The notes below the pieces were generated by a model, which did not search any database, was not told the origin of the DNA, and worked only from the letters and a program-made list of their open reading frames with translations. This document shows positions 44,520-52,845 of a DNA stretch of 64,000 bases, one piece after another (the stretch's first letter is position 1; the number at the start of each line of letters is the position of its first letter). The stretch is from the NCBI RefSeq assembly GCF_004118935.1, contig NZ_CP035375.1, positions 2,914,001 through 2,978,000 of the forward strand, given 5' to 3'. Source of the stretch: Salinibacterium sp. UTAS2018 (GTDB lineage: Bacteria > Actinomycetota > Actinomycetes > Actinomycetales > Microbacteriaceae). Made by a program: the position numbers and the translations under genes.

Positions 44520-45710
44520 TTAGCGGGCGCCCATGAGGTGCTCGCCAGCAAGCTGCTGGAGGCGTACGAAGCCGAAGCCCTTGCCGTTGAAGTAGGCCTC
44601 GTGATCGAAGTCTTCGTACGAGGCGCGGTCAGCCAGCAGATCGTCATAGCTTTCATTCTCGCCGAGAGTGTTCTCCGAGAGTTCGAGGACGCGCGCTTCG
44701 ACGAGAGCTTCTTGCACCTCAGGGTCGGCGCGGAAGGCGGCAGCGCGCTCCTTGAGTAGCAGGTAGTTGCGCATGTTGGCGGCAGCGGAAACCCACACTC
44801 CGTTTTCGTCTTCGGTGCGGCTGGGCTTGTAGTCGAAGTGACGCGGGCCCGTGTAGGTCTGGCCACCATCGGGGCCGCCATTTTCGAGCAGGTCGACGAG
44901 CGAGAAGGCGTTGTGCAGGTCGCCGTGACCGAAAACGAGGTCTTGGTCATACTTGATTCCGCGCTGACCGTTGAGGTCGATGTGGAACAGCTTGTCCTGG
45001 TACAGCGCCTGAGCAATGCCCGAGGTGAAGTTGAGTCCGGCCATCTGTTCGTGACCCGTCTCGGGGTTCACGCCGAACAGCTCGGGGCGTTCGAGGGTTT
45101 CGATGAACGCCATGGCGTGACCGACGGTTGGCAGCAAGATGTCGCCGCGGGGCTCGTTGGGCTTGGGCTCAATAGCGAAGCGGATGTCGTAGCCCTTTTC
45201 GGTGACATAGTCGCCAAACAGGTTGAGCGATTCGCGGTAGCGCTCGAGTGCTGCGCGTACGTTCTTGGCGGAGTCGTACTCGGCGCCTTCACGGCCGCCC
45301 CACATGACGAAGGTCTTGGCGCCCAGTTCTACGCCGAGTTCGAGTTGACGCATTGCCTTGCGCATGGCGAAGCGGCGAACGCTGCGGTCGTTCGACGTGA
45401 ATCCACCGTCCTTGAAGACGGGAGCGCTGAAGAGGTTAGTGGTGACCATGGGCACGATGAGGCCGGTGTCGCTGAGCACTTGCTTCAGGCGGTCGATCTG
45501 CTTCTGGCGTTCGGCATCCGTTGATCCGAAGGCGAAGAGGTCGTCGTCATGGAAGGTAATACCGTAAGCGCCCAGCTCGGCGAGCTTTTCGACGCCGTGA
45601 ACGATATCGAGGGGCGCGCGAGTTGCTCCACCGAACGGGTCAACTCCCTCCCAGCCGATTGTCCAGAGGCCGAAGGAAAATTTATCGGCGGGGGTGGGTT
45701 GCAAAGACAT
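44520..45710 (-). CDS. xylA: Xylose isomerase
   Basis: A 396-residue actinobacterial-type (class I) xylose isomerase that converts D-xylose to D-xylulose. The catalytic His lies in GITFHDDDL (about residue 54); metal ligands are in [13 protein letters not shown] (about residue 180), [11 protein letters not shown] and [16 protein letters not shown]. The start is ATG at 45710 with GGAG 8 nt upstream. Its promoter region has the palindrome CAATAA-G-TTATTG, probably the ROK-repressor site. Confidence 0.97.
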   Translation of the reverse strand: MSLQPTPADKFSFGLWTIGWEGVDPFGGATRAPLDIVHGVEKLAELGAYGITFHDDDLFAFGSTDAERQKQIDRLKQVLSDTGLIVPMVTTNLFSAPVFKDGGFTSNDRSVRRFAMRKAMRQLELGVELGAKTFVMWGGREGAEYDSAKNVRAALERYRESLNLFGDYVTEKGYDIRFAIEPKPNEPRGDILLPTVGHAMAFIETLERPELFGVNPETGHEQMAGLNFTSGIAQALYQDKLFHIDLNGQRGIKYDQDLVFGHGDLHNAFSLVDLLENGGPDGGQTYTGPRHFDYKPSRTEDENGVWVSAAANMRNYLLLKERAAAFRADPEVQEALVEARVLELSENTLGENESYDDLLADRASYEDFDHEAYFNGKGFGFVRLQQLAGEHLMGAR

Positions 45711-46079
45711 TGTGGTTCTCCGTTGGCAGCAGTGGCAATAAGTTATTGAGAACAACATACTTCGGTATCTCCGCTGAGTCAATCGCGTGGGAACAGGGCA
45801 ATTCCAGCCCGAAGTCCCGTGTTATCTGATCGCAACTACCGATTTGATGAAAGTTTTCGAAAGTTGTTGCATTCAACGTATGAACCAATATAAGTTCGCT
45901 CTATCAACAAAACGGGGCGCTTACCGCTGCCCCTCGCGATACAACGAAGTAGCGCTCCACGGCGCTTTTACCCGGGCCGTGCACTTCGTTTCTCGTGAGG
46001 ACTGCAGCCCTGCCCTGGCCGGTCATACCCCGTGTAACTGGCTTGATGTCCAGCAATCACATTTGAAAGGGACAACACG
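45711..46079. promoter_or_regulatory. Divergent control region of the xylAB and ChvE-type transporter operons
   Basis: 369 nt without a gene. The palindrome at 45736-45748 lies near xylA. On the transporter side are several short inverted repeats (GTTG/CAAC around 45863-45880, GAAC/GTTC around 45884-45900). AAAGGGA precedes the lipoprotein start. Catabolite and xylose control probably act here. Confidence 0.55.
45736..45748. promoter_or_regulatory. Perfect palindrome upstream of xylA (putative ROK/XylR operator)
   Basis: CAATAA-G-TTATTG. The minus strand contains TTATTGCCA (45733-45741), a 9-mer that recurs directly upstream of the ROK gene at 50025-50033. Confidence 0.6.
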
Positions 46080-47186
46080 ATGTCAATGAAGAAAATTATT
46101 GCGGTCGCAGCAGCAGCCGTAATGACCCTCGGGCTCGCAGCCTGCAGCAGTGGCGATAGCGGCTCCGGCGGAGGCGACAGCCTCGGCAGCGTCGGAATCT
46201 CGATGCCTACACGCAACCTCGAACGCTGGATCAACGACGGCGAAGGCCTCAAGGCTCAGCTCGAAGAAGCCGGCTACTCGGCTGACCTGCAGTATGCGGA
46301 TGACAAGGCCGACACCCAGATCAGCCAGATTCAGAACCAAATCGCTTCGGGCGTCGATGTTCTCGTCATCGCAGCAATCGACGGAGAGCTTCTTGCGCCC
46401 GTTCTCGCCGACGCGAAGGCCCAAGACGTCACGGTCATTTCGTACGACCGCCTGATCAATGGAACGCCCGACGTCGACTACTACGCAACGTTCGACAACT
46501 ACAAGGTTGGCCAGCTTCAGGGCCAGTTCATTGAAGAACAGCTCGGACTCGCCGATGGTGCAGGCCCGTTCAACCTCGAGCCTTTCGCCGGTAGCCCCGA
46601 CGACAACAACGCCAAGTTCTTCTTCTCCGGCGCATGGGATGTTCTGCTTCCTTACGTAGAGAAGGGCCAGCTTGTCGTTCCTTCGGGCAAGTCGCCCGCC
46701 AGCAATGACGACTGGGCGAGCATCGGTATCCTCGGCTGGAAGTCCGACTCGGCTCAGTCTGAACTCGACAACCGCATCGGATCGTTCTACACCGGTGGCG
46801 AGAAGATCGACGTCGTTCTTTCTCCCAACGACAGCCTTGCCCAGGGTATTGCCGCATCGCTTCGCAGCGCTGGCTACACCGCCGGAACCGACTGGCCTCT
46901 CTTGACCGGTCAGGATGCCGACAAGGCTAGCGTCGTCAACATCCTCGCTGGCGAGCAGTCGATGACCGTCTGGAAGGACACCCGCGAGCTGGGCAACGTA
47001 GTCTTCGGCTTCGTCGAGGCGATCATGAACGGTGACGAGCCTGAGATCAACGACACCGAGACCTACGACAATGGTGAAAAGGTTGTTCCCGCATTCCTGA
47101 TCGCGCCAGAGGTTGTTGTGAAGGATGACGTGCAGTCGAAGCTCATCGACTCCGGCTTCATCAAGGCCTCAGACGTAGGTCTCTAG
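46080..47186 (+). CDS. chvE: ChvE-type multiple-monosaccharide ABC transporter substrate-binding lipoprotein
   Basis: A 368-residue exported lipoprotein. The signal peptide ends in the lipobox LGLAAC (Cys about residue 22). GISMPTRNLERW, LQYADDKADTQISQIQNQIASGVDVLVIAAIDG, YDRLI, DYYATFDNYKVGQLQG and GSPDDNNAKFF follow the ChvE family closely. ChvE proteins bind xylose, arabinose, glucose and galactose; xylose uptake fits the adjacent xylAB. AAAGGGA lies 8-9 nt before the ATG. A strong hairpin separates it from the ATPase gene, which could keep this gene's expression higher than the rest. Confidence 0.93.
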   Translation: MSMKKIIAVAAAAVMTLGLAACSSGDSGSGGGDSLGSVGISMPTRNLERWINDGEGLKAQLEEAGYSADLQYADDKADTQISQIQNQIASGVDVLVIAAIDGELLAPVLADAKAQDVTVISYDRLINGTPDVDYYATFDNYKVGQLQGQFIEEQLGLADGAGPFNLEPFAGSPDDNNAKFFFSGAWDVLLPYVEKGQLVVPSGKSPASNDDWASIGILGWKSDSAQSELDNRIGSFYTGGEKIDVVLSPNDSLAQGIAASLRSAGYTAGTDWPLLTGQDADKASVVNILAGEQSMTVWKDTRELGNVVFGFVEAIMNGDEPEINDTETYDNGEKVVPAFLIAPEVVVKDDVQSKLIDSGFIKASDVGL

Positions 47187-47220
47187 CCCCGGCTAGAACT
47201 CAGTAATACGATTCGACGAT

Positions 47221-47248
47221 CGGGGGACGGCACAGTAGCCGTCCCCCG
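47221..47248 (+). terminator. Intra-operon hairpin between the binding protein and ATPase genes
   Basis: Perfect 11-bp stem (47221-47231 with 47238-47248) and a 6-nt loop, no U-tract. It lies 27 nt upstream of the ATPase start. It may act as a partial terminator or a 3' stabiliser. Confidence 0.7.
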
Positions 47249-47274
47249 AAAGTCACTGCGAGCGGAGCACACTC

Positions 47275-48804
47275 ATGACTGCCATCCTCAGCATGAACCA
47301 AATAACCAAAGACTTTAGCGGCGGCGTTCGCGCCCTCGATGGCGTAAGCCTTGAGGTAGAACGCGGCCATGTCCACGCTATTTGCGGCGAAAACGGCGCC
47401 GGCAAATCTACCCTCATGAAGGTATTGAGCGGGGTCTATCCCGTCGGTAGCTATGGCGGCAGCATCACCTTCGAAAATCATGAGACCGCCTACAAGTCGA
47501 TAAACGACTCTGAGGCTGATGGCATCGTGATCATTCACCAGGAGCTTGCGTTGAGCCCCTACCTCTCTATCGCCGAGAACATCTTCCTCGGCAACGAGAT
47601 CGCCACGCGTGGTGTTGTCGACTGGCCCAAGACCAACCGTGAAGCGACGATGTTGCTCGCGCGGGTTGGCCTCGACGAGCTACCGAGCACGCCCGTGATC
47701 GAACTCGGCGTCGGTAAGCAACAGCTTGTCGAAATCGCCAAGGCTCTATCCAAGAAAGTGAAGCTGCTGATTCTCGATGAGCCCACGGCCGCCCTGAACG
47801 ATGAGGACTCCGCACATTTGCTCGACCTCATCAATAGCCTTCGCGGCCAGGGCATCACGTGCATCATTATTTCGCACAAGCTCAAAGAGATTCGCCGTAT
47901 TGCAGACACCGTCACGATCATCCGCGACGGCCAGACCATCGAGACCTTCCAGATGAAGGAAGCGGATGCCACTGAGGCTCGCATCATCAAAGCGATGGTG
48001 GGGCGCGACCTCGACAGCATGTTCCCGCCGCACACGCCAGACATTGGCGAGGAGCTGTTCCGGGTAGAGAACTGGACGGTGCATCATCCGGTCGACACCA
48101 CTCGCAAGGTCGTCGACGATGCCTCGTTCTCGGTGCGGGCAGGAGAGATTGTCGGGTTCGCCGGGCTGATGGGCGCGGGGCGTACCGAACTGGCGATGAG
48201 CATCTTCGGTCGCTCGTATGGCAGCCGCATCAGCGGCACGGCCTTCAAAGAGGGCAAGGAAATTTCGGTCAAGAGCGTCAGCGAGGCGATCGGCCACGGC
48301 ATCGCCTACGCCACCGAAGACCGCAAACACTTTGGGCTCAACCTCATCGGCAGTATCGCTGTCAATATCTCAGCGGCCGCACTCTCAAAGCTCTCGCGTT
48401 TTGGCATCGTCGACCGCTTTGCAGAGAATAAGGTCGCGGAGGACTACCGCGGCCAAATGAACATCAAGACTCAGAACGTTTCTGTGCTCGCGGGCAATCT
48501 CTCGGGAGGCAACCAGCAAAAGGTTGTCTTGAGCAAATGGATGTTCTCTGGCCCCGACATCCTGATTCTCGACGAACCAACCCGTGGCATCGATGTCGGT
48601 GCCAAATACGAAATCTATGGAATCATCAACGACCTCGCCCGCCAGGGCAAAGCGGTTGTGGTGATTTCTTCAGAACTACCGGAGCTTCTCGGACTCTGTG
48701 ACCGCATCTATGCGATCTCCGAAGGCACCATCACCGGCGAGATTGATCGCGCCGACGCTACCCAAGAACGACTCATGCACTTGATGACCGCGGGAAAGGA
48801 CTAA
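47275..48804 (+). CDS. mmsA: Multiple-monosaccharide ABC transporter ATP-binding protein (MmsA/GguA type, two ABC domains)
   Basis: A 509-residue ATPase made of two ABC modules. The first has [24 protein letters not shown] and [11 protein letters not shown] (residues 1-245). The second has a degenerate Walker A (GLMGAGRTE) and [14 protein letters not shown] with [13 protein letters not shown]. This asymmetry is normal for sugar transporters of the RbsA/XylG/GguA type. GAGCGGAG lies upstream. The permease gene follows 4 nt after the stop. Confidence 0.94.
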   Translation: MTAILSMNQITKDFSGGVRALDGVSLEVERGHVHAICGENGAGKSTLMKVLSGVYPVGSYGGSITFENHETAYKSINDSEADGIVIIHQELALSPYLSIAENIFLGNEIATRGVVDWPKTNREATMLLARVGLDELPSTPVIELGVGKQQLVEIAKALSKKVKLLILDEPTAALNDEDSAHLLDLINSLRGQGITCIIISHKLKEIRRIADTVTIIRDGQTIETFQMKEADATEARIIKAMVGRDLDSMFPPHTPDIGEELFRVENWTVHHPVDTTRKVVDDASFSVRAGEIVGFAGLMGAGRTELAMSIFGRSYGSRISGTAFKEGKEISVKSVSEAIGHGIAYATEDRKHFGLNLIGSIAVNISAAALSKLSRFGIVDRFAENKVAEDYRGQMNIKTQNVSVLAGNLSGGNQQKVVLSKWMFSGPDILILDEPTRGIDVGAKYEIYGIINDLARQGKAVVVISSELPELLGLCDRIYAISEGTITGEIDRADATQERLMHLMTAGKD

Positions 48805-48808
48805 CCCG

Positions 48809-50008
48809 ATGAGCACCACCACACCCACTAGCAAACTGCCCAAAATGCGGGTCGATCTGCGTCAGTACGGCATCCTGGCCGCGCTTGCCGTCATCGTCAT
48901 CCTGTTCCAAATATTGACGGATGGCCGACTGCTGCTGCCCGGAAACCTCAATAACCTCATCCAGCAGAATGCCTACGTGCTTATTCTCGCGGTGGGCATG
49001 GTTATCGTGATTATCGCGGGACACATCGACCTCTCGGTCGGCTCCGTCGTGGCGATGGTCGGTGCTGTTGCCGCGATATCGATGAGCCAATGGGGGTTGC
49101 CGTGGTGGGCCGCCGTCATCATCTCGCTTCTGCTCGGCGCGGCGGTTGGAGCGTGGCAGGGATTCTGGGTGGCCTTCGTCGGCATCCCGGCCTTCATCGT
49201 CACGCTCGCGGGCATGCTGTTGTTCCGCGGTCTCACCCTCGTGTTCCTTACGGGCGGCACGATCAATGCTCTTCCCGGTGAATTCAACGCAATCGGCGGC
49301 GGATGGCTGCCCGAGGCGCTCGGCACGATCGGCGAAGGTCGTGGCAGCCGCGACATCCTCACGATTGTCTTGGGCGTTCTGGCGGTAGCAATGCTGATCA
49401 CTCAGCAGGCACGCAGTCGTGCCAAGCAGCGCAAGCTTGACCTCCCGGTGGAGCGCAGTGCCTCGTTCTGGATCAAGAACGGTGTCGCGGCAGTTGTCAT
49501 CTTGGCGCTCACCTTCCAGCTTTCTGCCTACCGCGGAACTCCGATCATTCTGATCATCCTGGCCGTGCTGATTCTGCTGTTCACGTTCGTGCTGAACCAG
49601 ACCGTCTTCGGCCGCCACGTTTACGCCATCGGTGGCAACCTCTTCGCTGCGCAGATGAGTGGTGTGAAGACGTCGTGGATTAACTTCTTCGTCTTCGTCA
49701 ACATGGGTGTGCTGGCGGGGCTCGCCGGTGTCGTCACGACGGCGCGCGCTGGTGGTGCCGTCGCATCCGCCGGTCAAAGCTTCGAGCTGGATGCCATTGC
49801 CGCCGTCTTCATCGGTGGTGCTGCTGTCACCGGTGGTGTCGGAACGGTCATCGGTGCCGTGATCGGTGCGCTCATTATGGGTGTGCTCAACATGGGCCTG
49901 TCGATCCTGTCGGTGGATGCCGCCTGGCAACAAACGATCAAGGGGCTTGTGCTGTTGCTCGCCGTGGCGTTCGACGTCATGAGCAAGCGCCGCGCTGGAC
50001 GTCGCTAG
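48809..50008 (+). CDS. mmsB: Multiple-monosaccharide ABC transporter permease (MmsB/GguB type)
   Basis: A 399-residue membrane protein of the RbsC/XylH family with about ten helices. The sugar-permease motif AGHIDLSVGSVVAMVGAVAA (about residue 70) and the later GGAAVTGGVGTVIGAVIGAL are diagnostic. It forms the channel with the preceding ATPase and is the last gene of the transporter operon. Confidence 0.94.
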   Translation: MSTTTPTSKLPKMRVDLRQYGILAALAVIVILFQILTDGRLLLPGNLNNLIQQNAYVLILAVGMVIVIIAGHIDLSVGSVVAMVGAVAAISMSQWGLPWWAAVIISLLLGAAVGAWQGFWVAFVGIPAFIVTLAGMLLFRGLTLVFLTGGTINALPGEFNAIGGGWLPEALGTIGEGRGSRDILTIVLGVLAVAMLITQQARSRAKQRKLDLPVERSASFWIKNGVAAVVILALTFQLSAYRGTPIILIILAVLILLFTFVLNQTVFGRHVYAIGGNLFAAQMSGVKTSWINFFVFVNMGVLAGLAGVVTTARAGGAVASAGQSFELDAIAAVFIGGAAVTGGVGTVIGAVIGALIMGVLNMGLSILSVDAAWQQTIKGLVLLLAVAFDVMSKRRAGRR

Positions 50009-50024
50009 TCTTAGCATCACCGTT

Positions 50025-50033
50025 TTATTGCCA
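50025..50033 (+). promoter_or_regulatory. TTATTGCCA half-site upstream of the ROK gene
   Basis: Identical to the half-site in the xylA palindrome. It lies 17 nt before the GTG at 50051 and suggests autoregulation. Confidence 0.45.
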
Positions 50034-50050
50034 ATCGAGTGGAACCGCCC

Positions 50051-51274
50051 GTGAACCAGAACACCCCGCCATCACCGTCGCTGCCGTCATCGCTGACGTC
50101 GCCGACTGGCGCGGGCAGCACGGGTGGGCGCGGCGATCGCACTCGGCGGCACAATCTGTCGCGCGTGCTGACCCTGCTTCATCGCGGGGCTCAGCGCCGC
50201 TCACAGTTAACCGCGCACACGGGGCTTAACCGCTCGACGATTGCGGCGCTTGTAGCGGAGCTCACCGAGTTGGGGTTGGCCTATGAGAGCGAGCCCGATC
50301 CTACTCGGCAAGTAGGTCGCCCGTCGCCCATGGTGAACGCGGATGCTCGCACGGTTGCGATTGCGATCAACCCCGAGATCGACGCCATCACGGTTGCGGT
50401 CGTGGGCCTCGACGGTTCGCTCTTGAAGCGCATCCGCTACGAGACGGATGAGCCGCCCACGGTCGCTGAATTTGTAAAGATTTCGAGCGTCATCATTGAG
50501 AGCCTGCGTGGTGGGTACGAAGCCAACGGGCGCATCGTCGGCATCGGCGTTGCGGCCCCCGGTCTTGTGCGCGTCGAGGACGGCCTGGTGCGGTGGGCTC
50601 CTCACCTTCACTGGCGGGATGAACCCGTGAGCGAGTTGCTCGCGGTGGCCACTGGCTACCCGGTCTCCACCGCAAATGATGCAAGTCTTGGTGCGCTCGG
50701 CGAGCACATCTACGGCGCTGGCCGCGACGTCGACGACCTGATTTATCTCAACGGTGGTGCCAGCGGTATTGGTGGGGGAATCATTGCCGGTGGGCGGCCC
50801 CTGACCGGCCGTGCCGGCTATGCGGGCGAGTTCGGCCACGTTCGGGTGGAGAACGGTGCTGCCGAGAAGGGCACGCGCGAAGAGGGCAGCCTTGAGACCG
50901 AAGTGAATCGTGCTGACCTGCTGCGGGCCCTGGGGCTCACCAACGTTGATTCCGAAACTCTAGATGCTGCACTGCGCGGATCCACGGATCCCGAGGTGGG
51001 TGCGCTCGTGCACCGACAGTTGCTCTCCCTCGGCACCTCGCTGCGCAACGCCGTGAATGTCCTGAATCCTGAAGTAATTGTGCTTGGTGGCTTCTTGGCG
51101 TCAATCTTCGCGTTCGACCCCGAATTCTTGATTGAGCGGGTTCGCAGCCAGTCTCTCGAAGCGTCATTCGAGGAGGTACAGATCGTGCCCGCTCAGCTCG
51201 GCGCAGATCTGCTCATGATCGGTGCGGCTGAGCTCGCTTTTGCAGCCCTCCTGGAAGACCCGGCGGCACTCTAG
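50051..51274 (+). CDS. ROK family transcriptional repressor (XylR-like) lacking the zinc cysteines
   Basis: A 407-residue protein. After a Pro/Ser-rich N-terminus, a winged helix occupies about residues 30-90 (LTAHTGLNRSTIAALVAELTELGL). The ROK ATPase-like fold follows, with GIGVAAPGLV, ANDASLGALGEHIYGAG and GRAGYAGEFGHVRVENG. The family's CxCGxxGCxE zinc motif is replaced by AEKGTREEGSLE, with no cysteines. GTG at 50051 has GGAA about 8 nt upstream; GTG 50039 is an alternative. Beside the ChvE/xyl genes it is the likely xylose repressor. Confidence 0.87.
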   Translation: MNQNTPPSPSLPSSLTSPTGAGSTGGRGDRTRRHNLSRVLTLLHRGAQRRSQLTAHTGLNRSTIAALVAELTELGLAYESEPDPTRQVGRPSPMVNADARTVAIAINPEIDAITVAVVGLDGSLLKRIRYETDEPPTVAEFVKISSVIIESLRGGYEANGRIVGIGVAAPGLVRVEDGLVRWAPHLHWRDEPVSELLAVATGYPVSTANDASLGALGEHIYGAGRDVDDLIYLNGGASGIGGGIIAGGRPLTGRAGYAGEFGHVRVENGAAEKGTREEGSLETEVNRADLLRALGLTNVDSETLDAALRGSTDPEVGALVHRQLLSLGTSLRNAVNVLNPEVIVLGGFLASIFAFDPEFLIERVRSQSLEASFEEVQIVPAQLGADLLMIGAAELAFAALLEDPAAL

Positions 51275-51326
51275 CCGCACGGCTGATTGACCGGTTAACT
51301 GTGCGTCGCCGTAACCTCGGGATAGT

Positions 51327-51341
51327 TTCGGCCAAACCGAA
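51327..51341. promoter_or_regulatory. Palindrome in the GH1 promoter
   Basis: TTCGG-CCAAA-CCGAA, perfect 5-5-5 inverted repeat, 12 nt upstream of the -10 element. Possible operator. Confidence 0.4.
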
Positions 51342-51352
51342 GCTCCCGGTCT

Positions 51353-51358
51353 TAGGCT
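51353..51358 (+). promoter_or_regulatory. -10 element of a leaderless promoter (GH1 gene)
   Basis: TAGGCT ends 6 nt before the ATG at 51365. Confidence 0.5.
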
Positions 51359-51364
51359 TGTGAG

Positions 51365-52774
51365 ATGAACTCTGATTACCGCGATTCTGGTCTCGTTTTT
51401 CCGCCGAATTTCATCGTCGGCTCCGCGACGGCGGCCTATCAAGTAGAGGGCGCTGCGCGCGATGGTGGCCGCACCGAATCAATCTGGGATACCTTCAGCC
51501 ACACCCCGGGCAAGACCTGGAATGGTGACACCGGCGATGTTGCCGACGATCACTACTACCGTTTCGAATCTGACCTCGATCTCATGGCGGAGCTCGGGCT
51601 TGACGCCTACCGCTTCTCCATTTCGTGGCCGCGATTTCAGCCGGGTGGGCAGGGTCCGATCAACCCCGAGGGAGTGTCGTTCTACTCGCGACTGGTCGAC
51701 GGACTGCTGAGCCGCGGCATCCGCCCAATCGCCACTCTGTATCACTGGGACTTGCCGCAAGAACTCGAGGATGAGGGCGGCTGGCCTGAGCGCGACACCG
51801 CCATGTGGTTCGCCGAATACGCCGAGCTCGCCGCCATTGCCCTGGGCGATCGCGTGCACACGTGGACAACCCTCAACGAGCCCTGGTGTTCGGCGTATCT
51901 GGGCTACGGTTCGGCCTCGCACGCCCCTGGACGCACGAGCGATGCCGATGCGTTGGCCGCCGTGCACCACCTCAATCTGGCTCACGGGCTCGCCGTGCCC
52001 CGCATCCGTGCCGCTGCCACGAATTCGCCCGAGGTGTCGGCGACGCTGAACTTCCACGTGATTCGCGGCGAGGATTCCGAAGCCAAGCGTCGCATCGATG
52101 CGCTCGCGAACCGTGCGTTCACGAGCCCGATGCTGCTCGGTCGCTACGACGATGACTTCATCGCCGATACGAGCGAGGTCAGCGACTGGTCGTTCGTTCA
52201 TGCGGGCGATCTGGCGACCATCCACCAGCCGCTCGATTTCTTGGGCGTCAACTATTACTCCACCGTCACGGTGAAGATGTGGGATGGCGTGAGCGAGCGC
52301 GTGATGAACGACGGTCACAAAAACATGGGTGGCTCCGCGTGGCCGGGCAGCCGCACCGTCGAGTTCTTGCCGCAGGACGGCCCGTATACGGACATGGGCT
52401 GGAACATCGCGCCCGATGGCCTCGAAGAGCTGTTGGTCGATCTGAGTGAGCGGTTCCCCGACCTGCCGTTGATGATCACCGAGAACGGTGCCGCGTTTGA
52501 TGACGAAGTCACGGATGGTCGGGTGCACGATGCCGACCGAGTCGATTACCTCAACCGGCACTTCACAGCCGCGCACCGAGCGATGCAGCGCGGGGTGAAC
52601 CTGCAGGGGTACCTCGTGTGGTCGCTGCTCGACAACTTCGAGTGGGGTTATGGCTACTCGAAGCGTTTCGGCATCGTGCGCGTCGACTACGACACTCAAG
52701 AACGCATCGTGAAAGACAGCGGACTGTGGGTTTCAGAGGTTGCTAAGAACAAGGTGACGCCGGCGCTGAGCTAG
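51365..52774 (+). CDS. Family 1 glycoside hydrolase (beta-glucosidase)
   Basis: A 469-residue cytoplasmic retaining beta-glycosidase. The acid/base Glu is in TLNEPWC (about residue 173) and the nucleophile in MITENGAAFDD (about residue 373). FIVGSATAAYQVEGA at the N-terminus and YGYSKRFGIVRVDYDTQ at the end complete the family pattern. No signal peptide, so it acts on imported cello- or related disaccharides. Its own promoter separates it from the ROK gene. Confidence 0.95.
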   Translation: MNSDYRDSGLVFPPNFIVGSATAAYQVEGAARDGGRTESIWDTFSHTPGKTWNGDTGDVADDHYYRFESDLDLMAELGLDAYRFSISWPRFQPGGQGPINPEGVSFYSRLVDGLLSRGIRPIATLYHWDLPQELEDEGGWPERDTAMWFAEYAELAAIALGDRVHTWTTLNEPWCSAYLGYGSASHAPGRTSDADALAAVHHLNLAHGLAVPRIRAAATNSPEVSATLNFHVIRGEDSEAKRRIDALANRAFTSPMLLGRYDDDFIADTSEVSDWSFVHAGDLATIHQPLDFLGVNYYSTVTVKMWDGVSERVMNDGHKNMGGSAWPGSRTVEFLPQDGPYTDMGWNIAPDGLEELLVDLSERFPDLPLMITENGAAFDDEVTDGRVHDADRVDYLNRHFTAAHRAMQRGVNLQGYLVWSLLDNFEWGYGYSKRFGIVRVDYDTQERIVKDSGLWVSEVAKNKVTPALS

Positions 52775-52819
52775 TGGCCGCGCTGGTTGACGAGTGAGCA
52801 GGCTTGCGGGCGAGCGAGA

Positions 52820-52845
52820 CGCTGAGCTAGCGGGCTAGTTCAGCG
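52820..52845. terminator. Hairpin overlapping the SulP stop codon
   Basis: CGCTGAGCTAG (52820-52830) pairs with CTAGTTCAGCG (52835-52845) with one mismatch and a CGGG loop. It lies between the converging GH1 and SulP genes. Confidence 0.55.

Noticed and set aside
48773..50020. A 415-codon open frame antisense to the sugar permease
   Set aside because: Very rich in His, Asp and Arg, the usual antisense of membrane-protein codons. The permease reads clearly on the plus strand.
50039..50050. An earlier GTG start for the ROK regulator
   Set aside because: It has no ribosome site in front, whereas GTG 50051 has GGAA at a suitable distance. It would add only four residues, so it remains possible.
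51479..52699. A 406-codon open frame antisense to the GH1 gene
   Set aside because: No domain, no start signal; the GH1 catalytic residues are on the plus strand.
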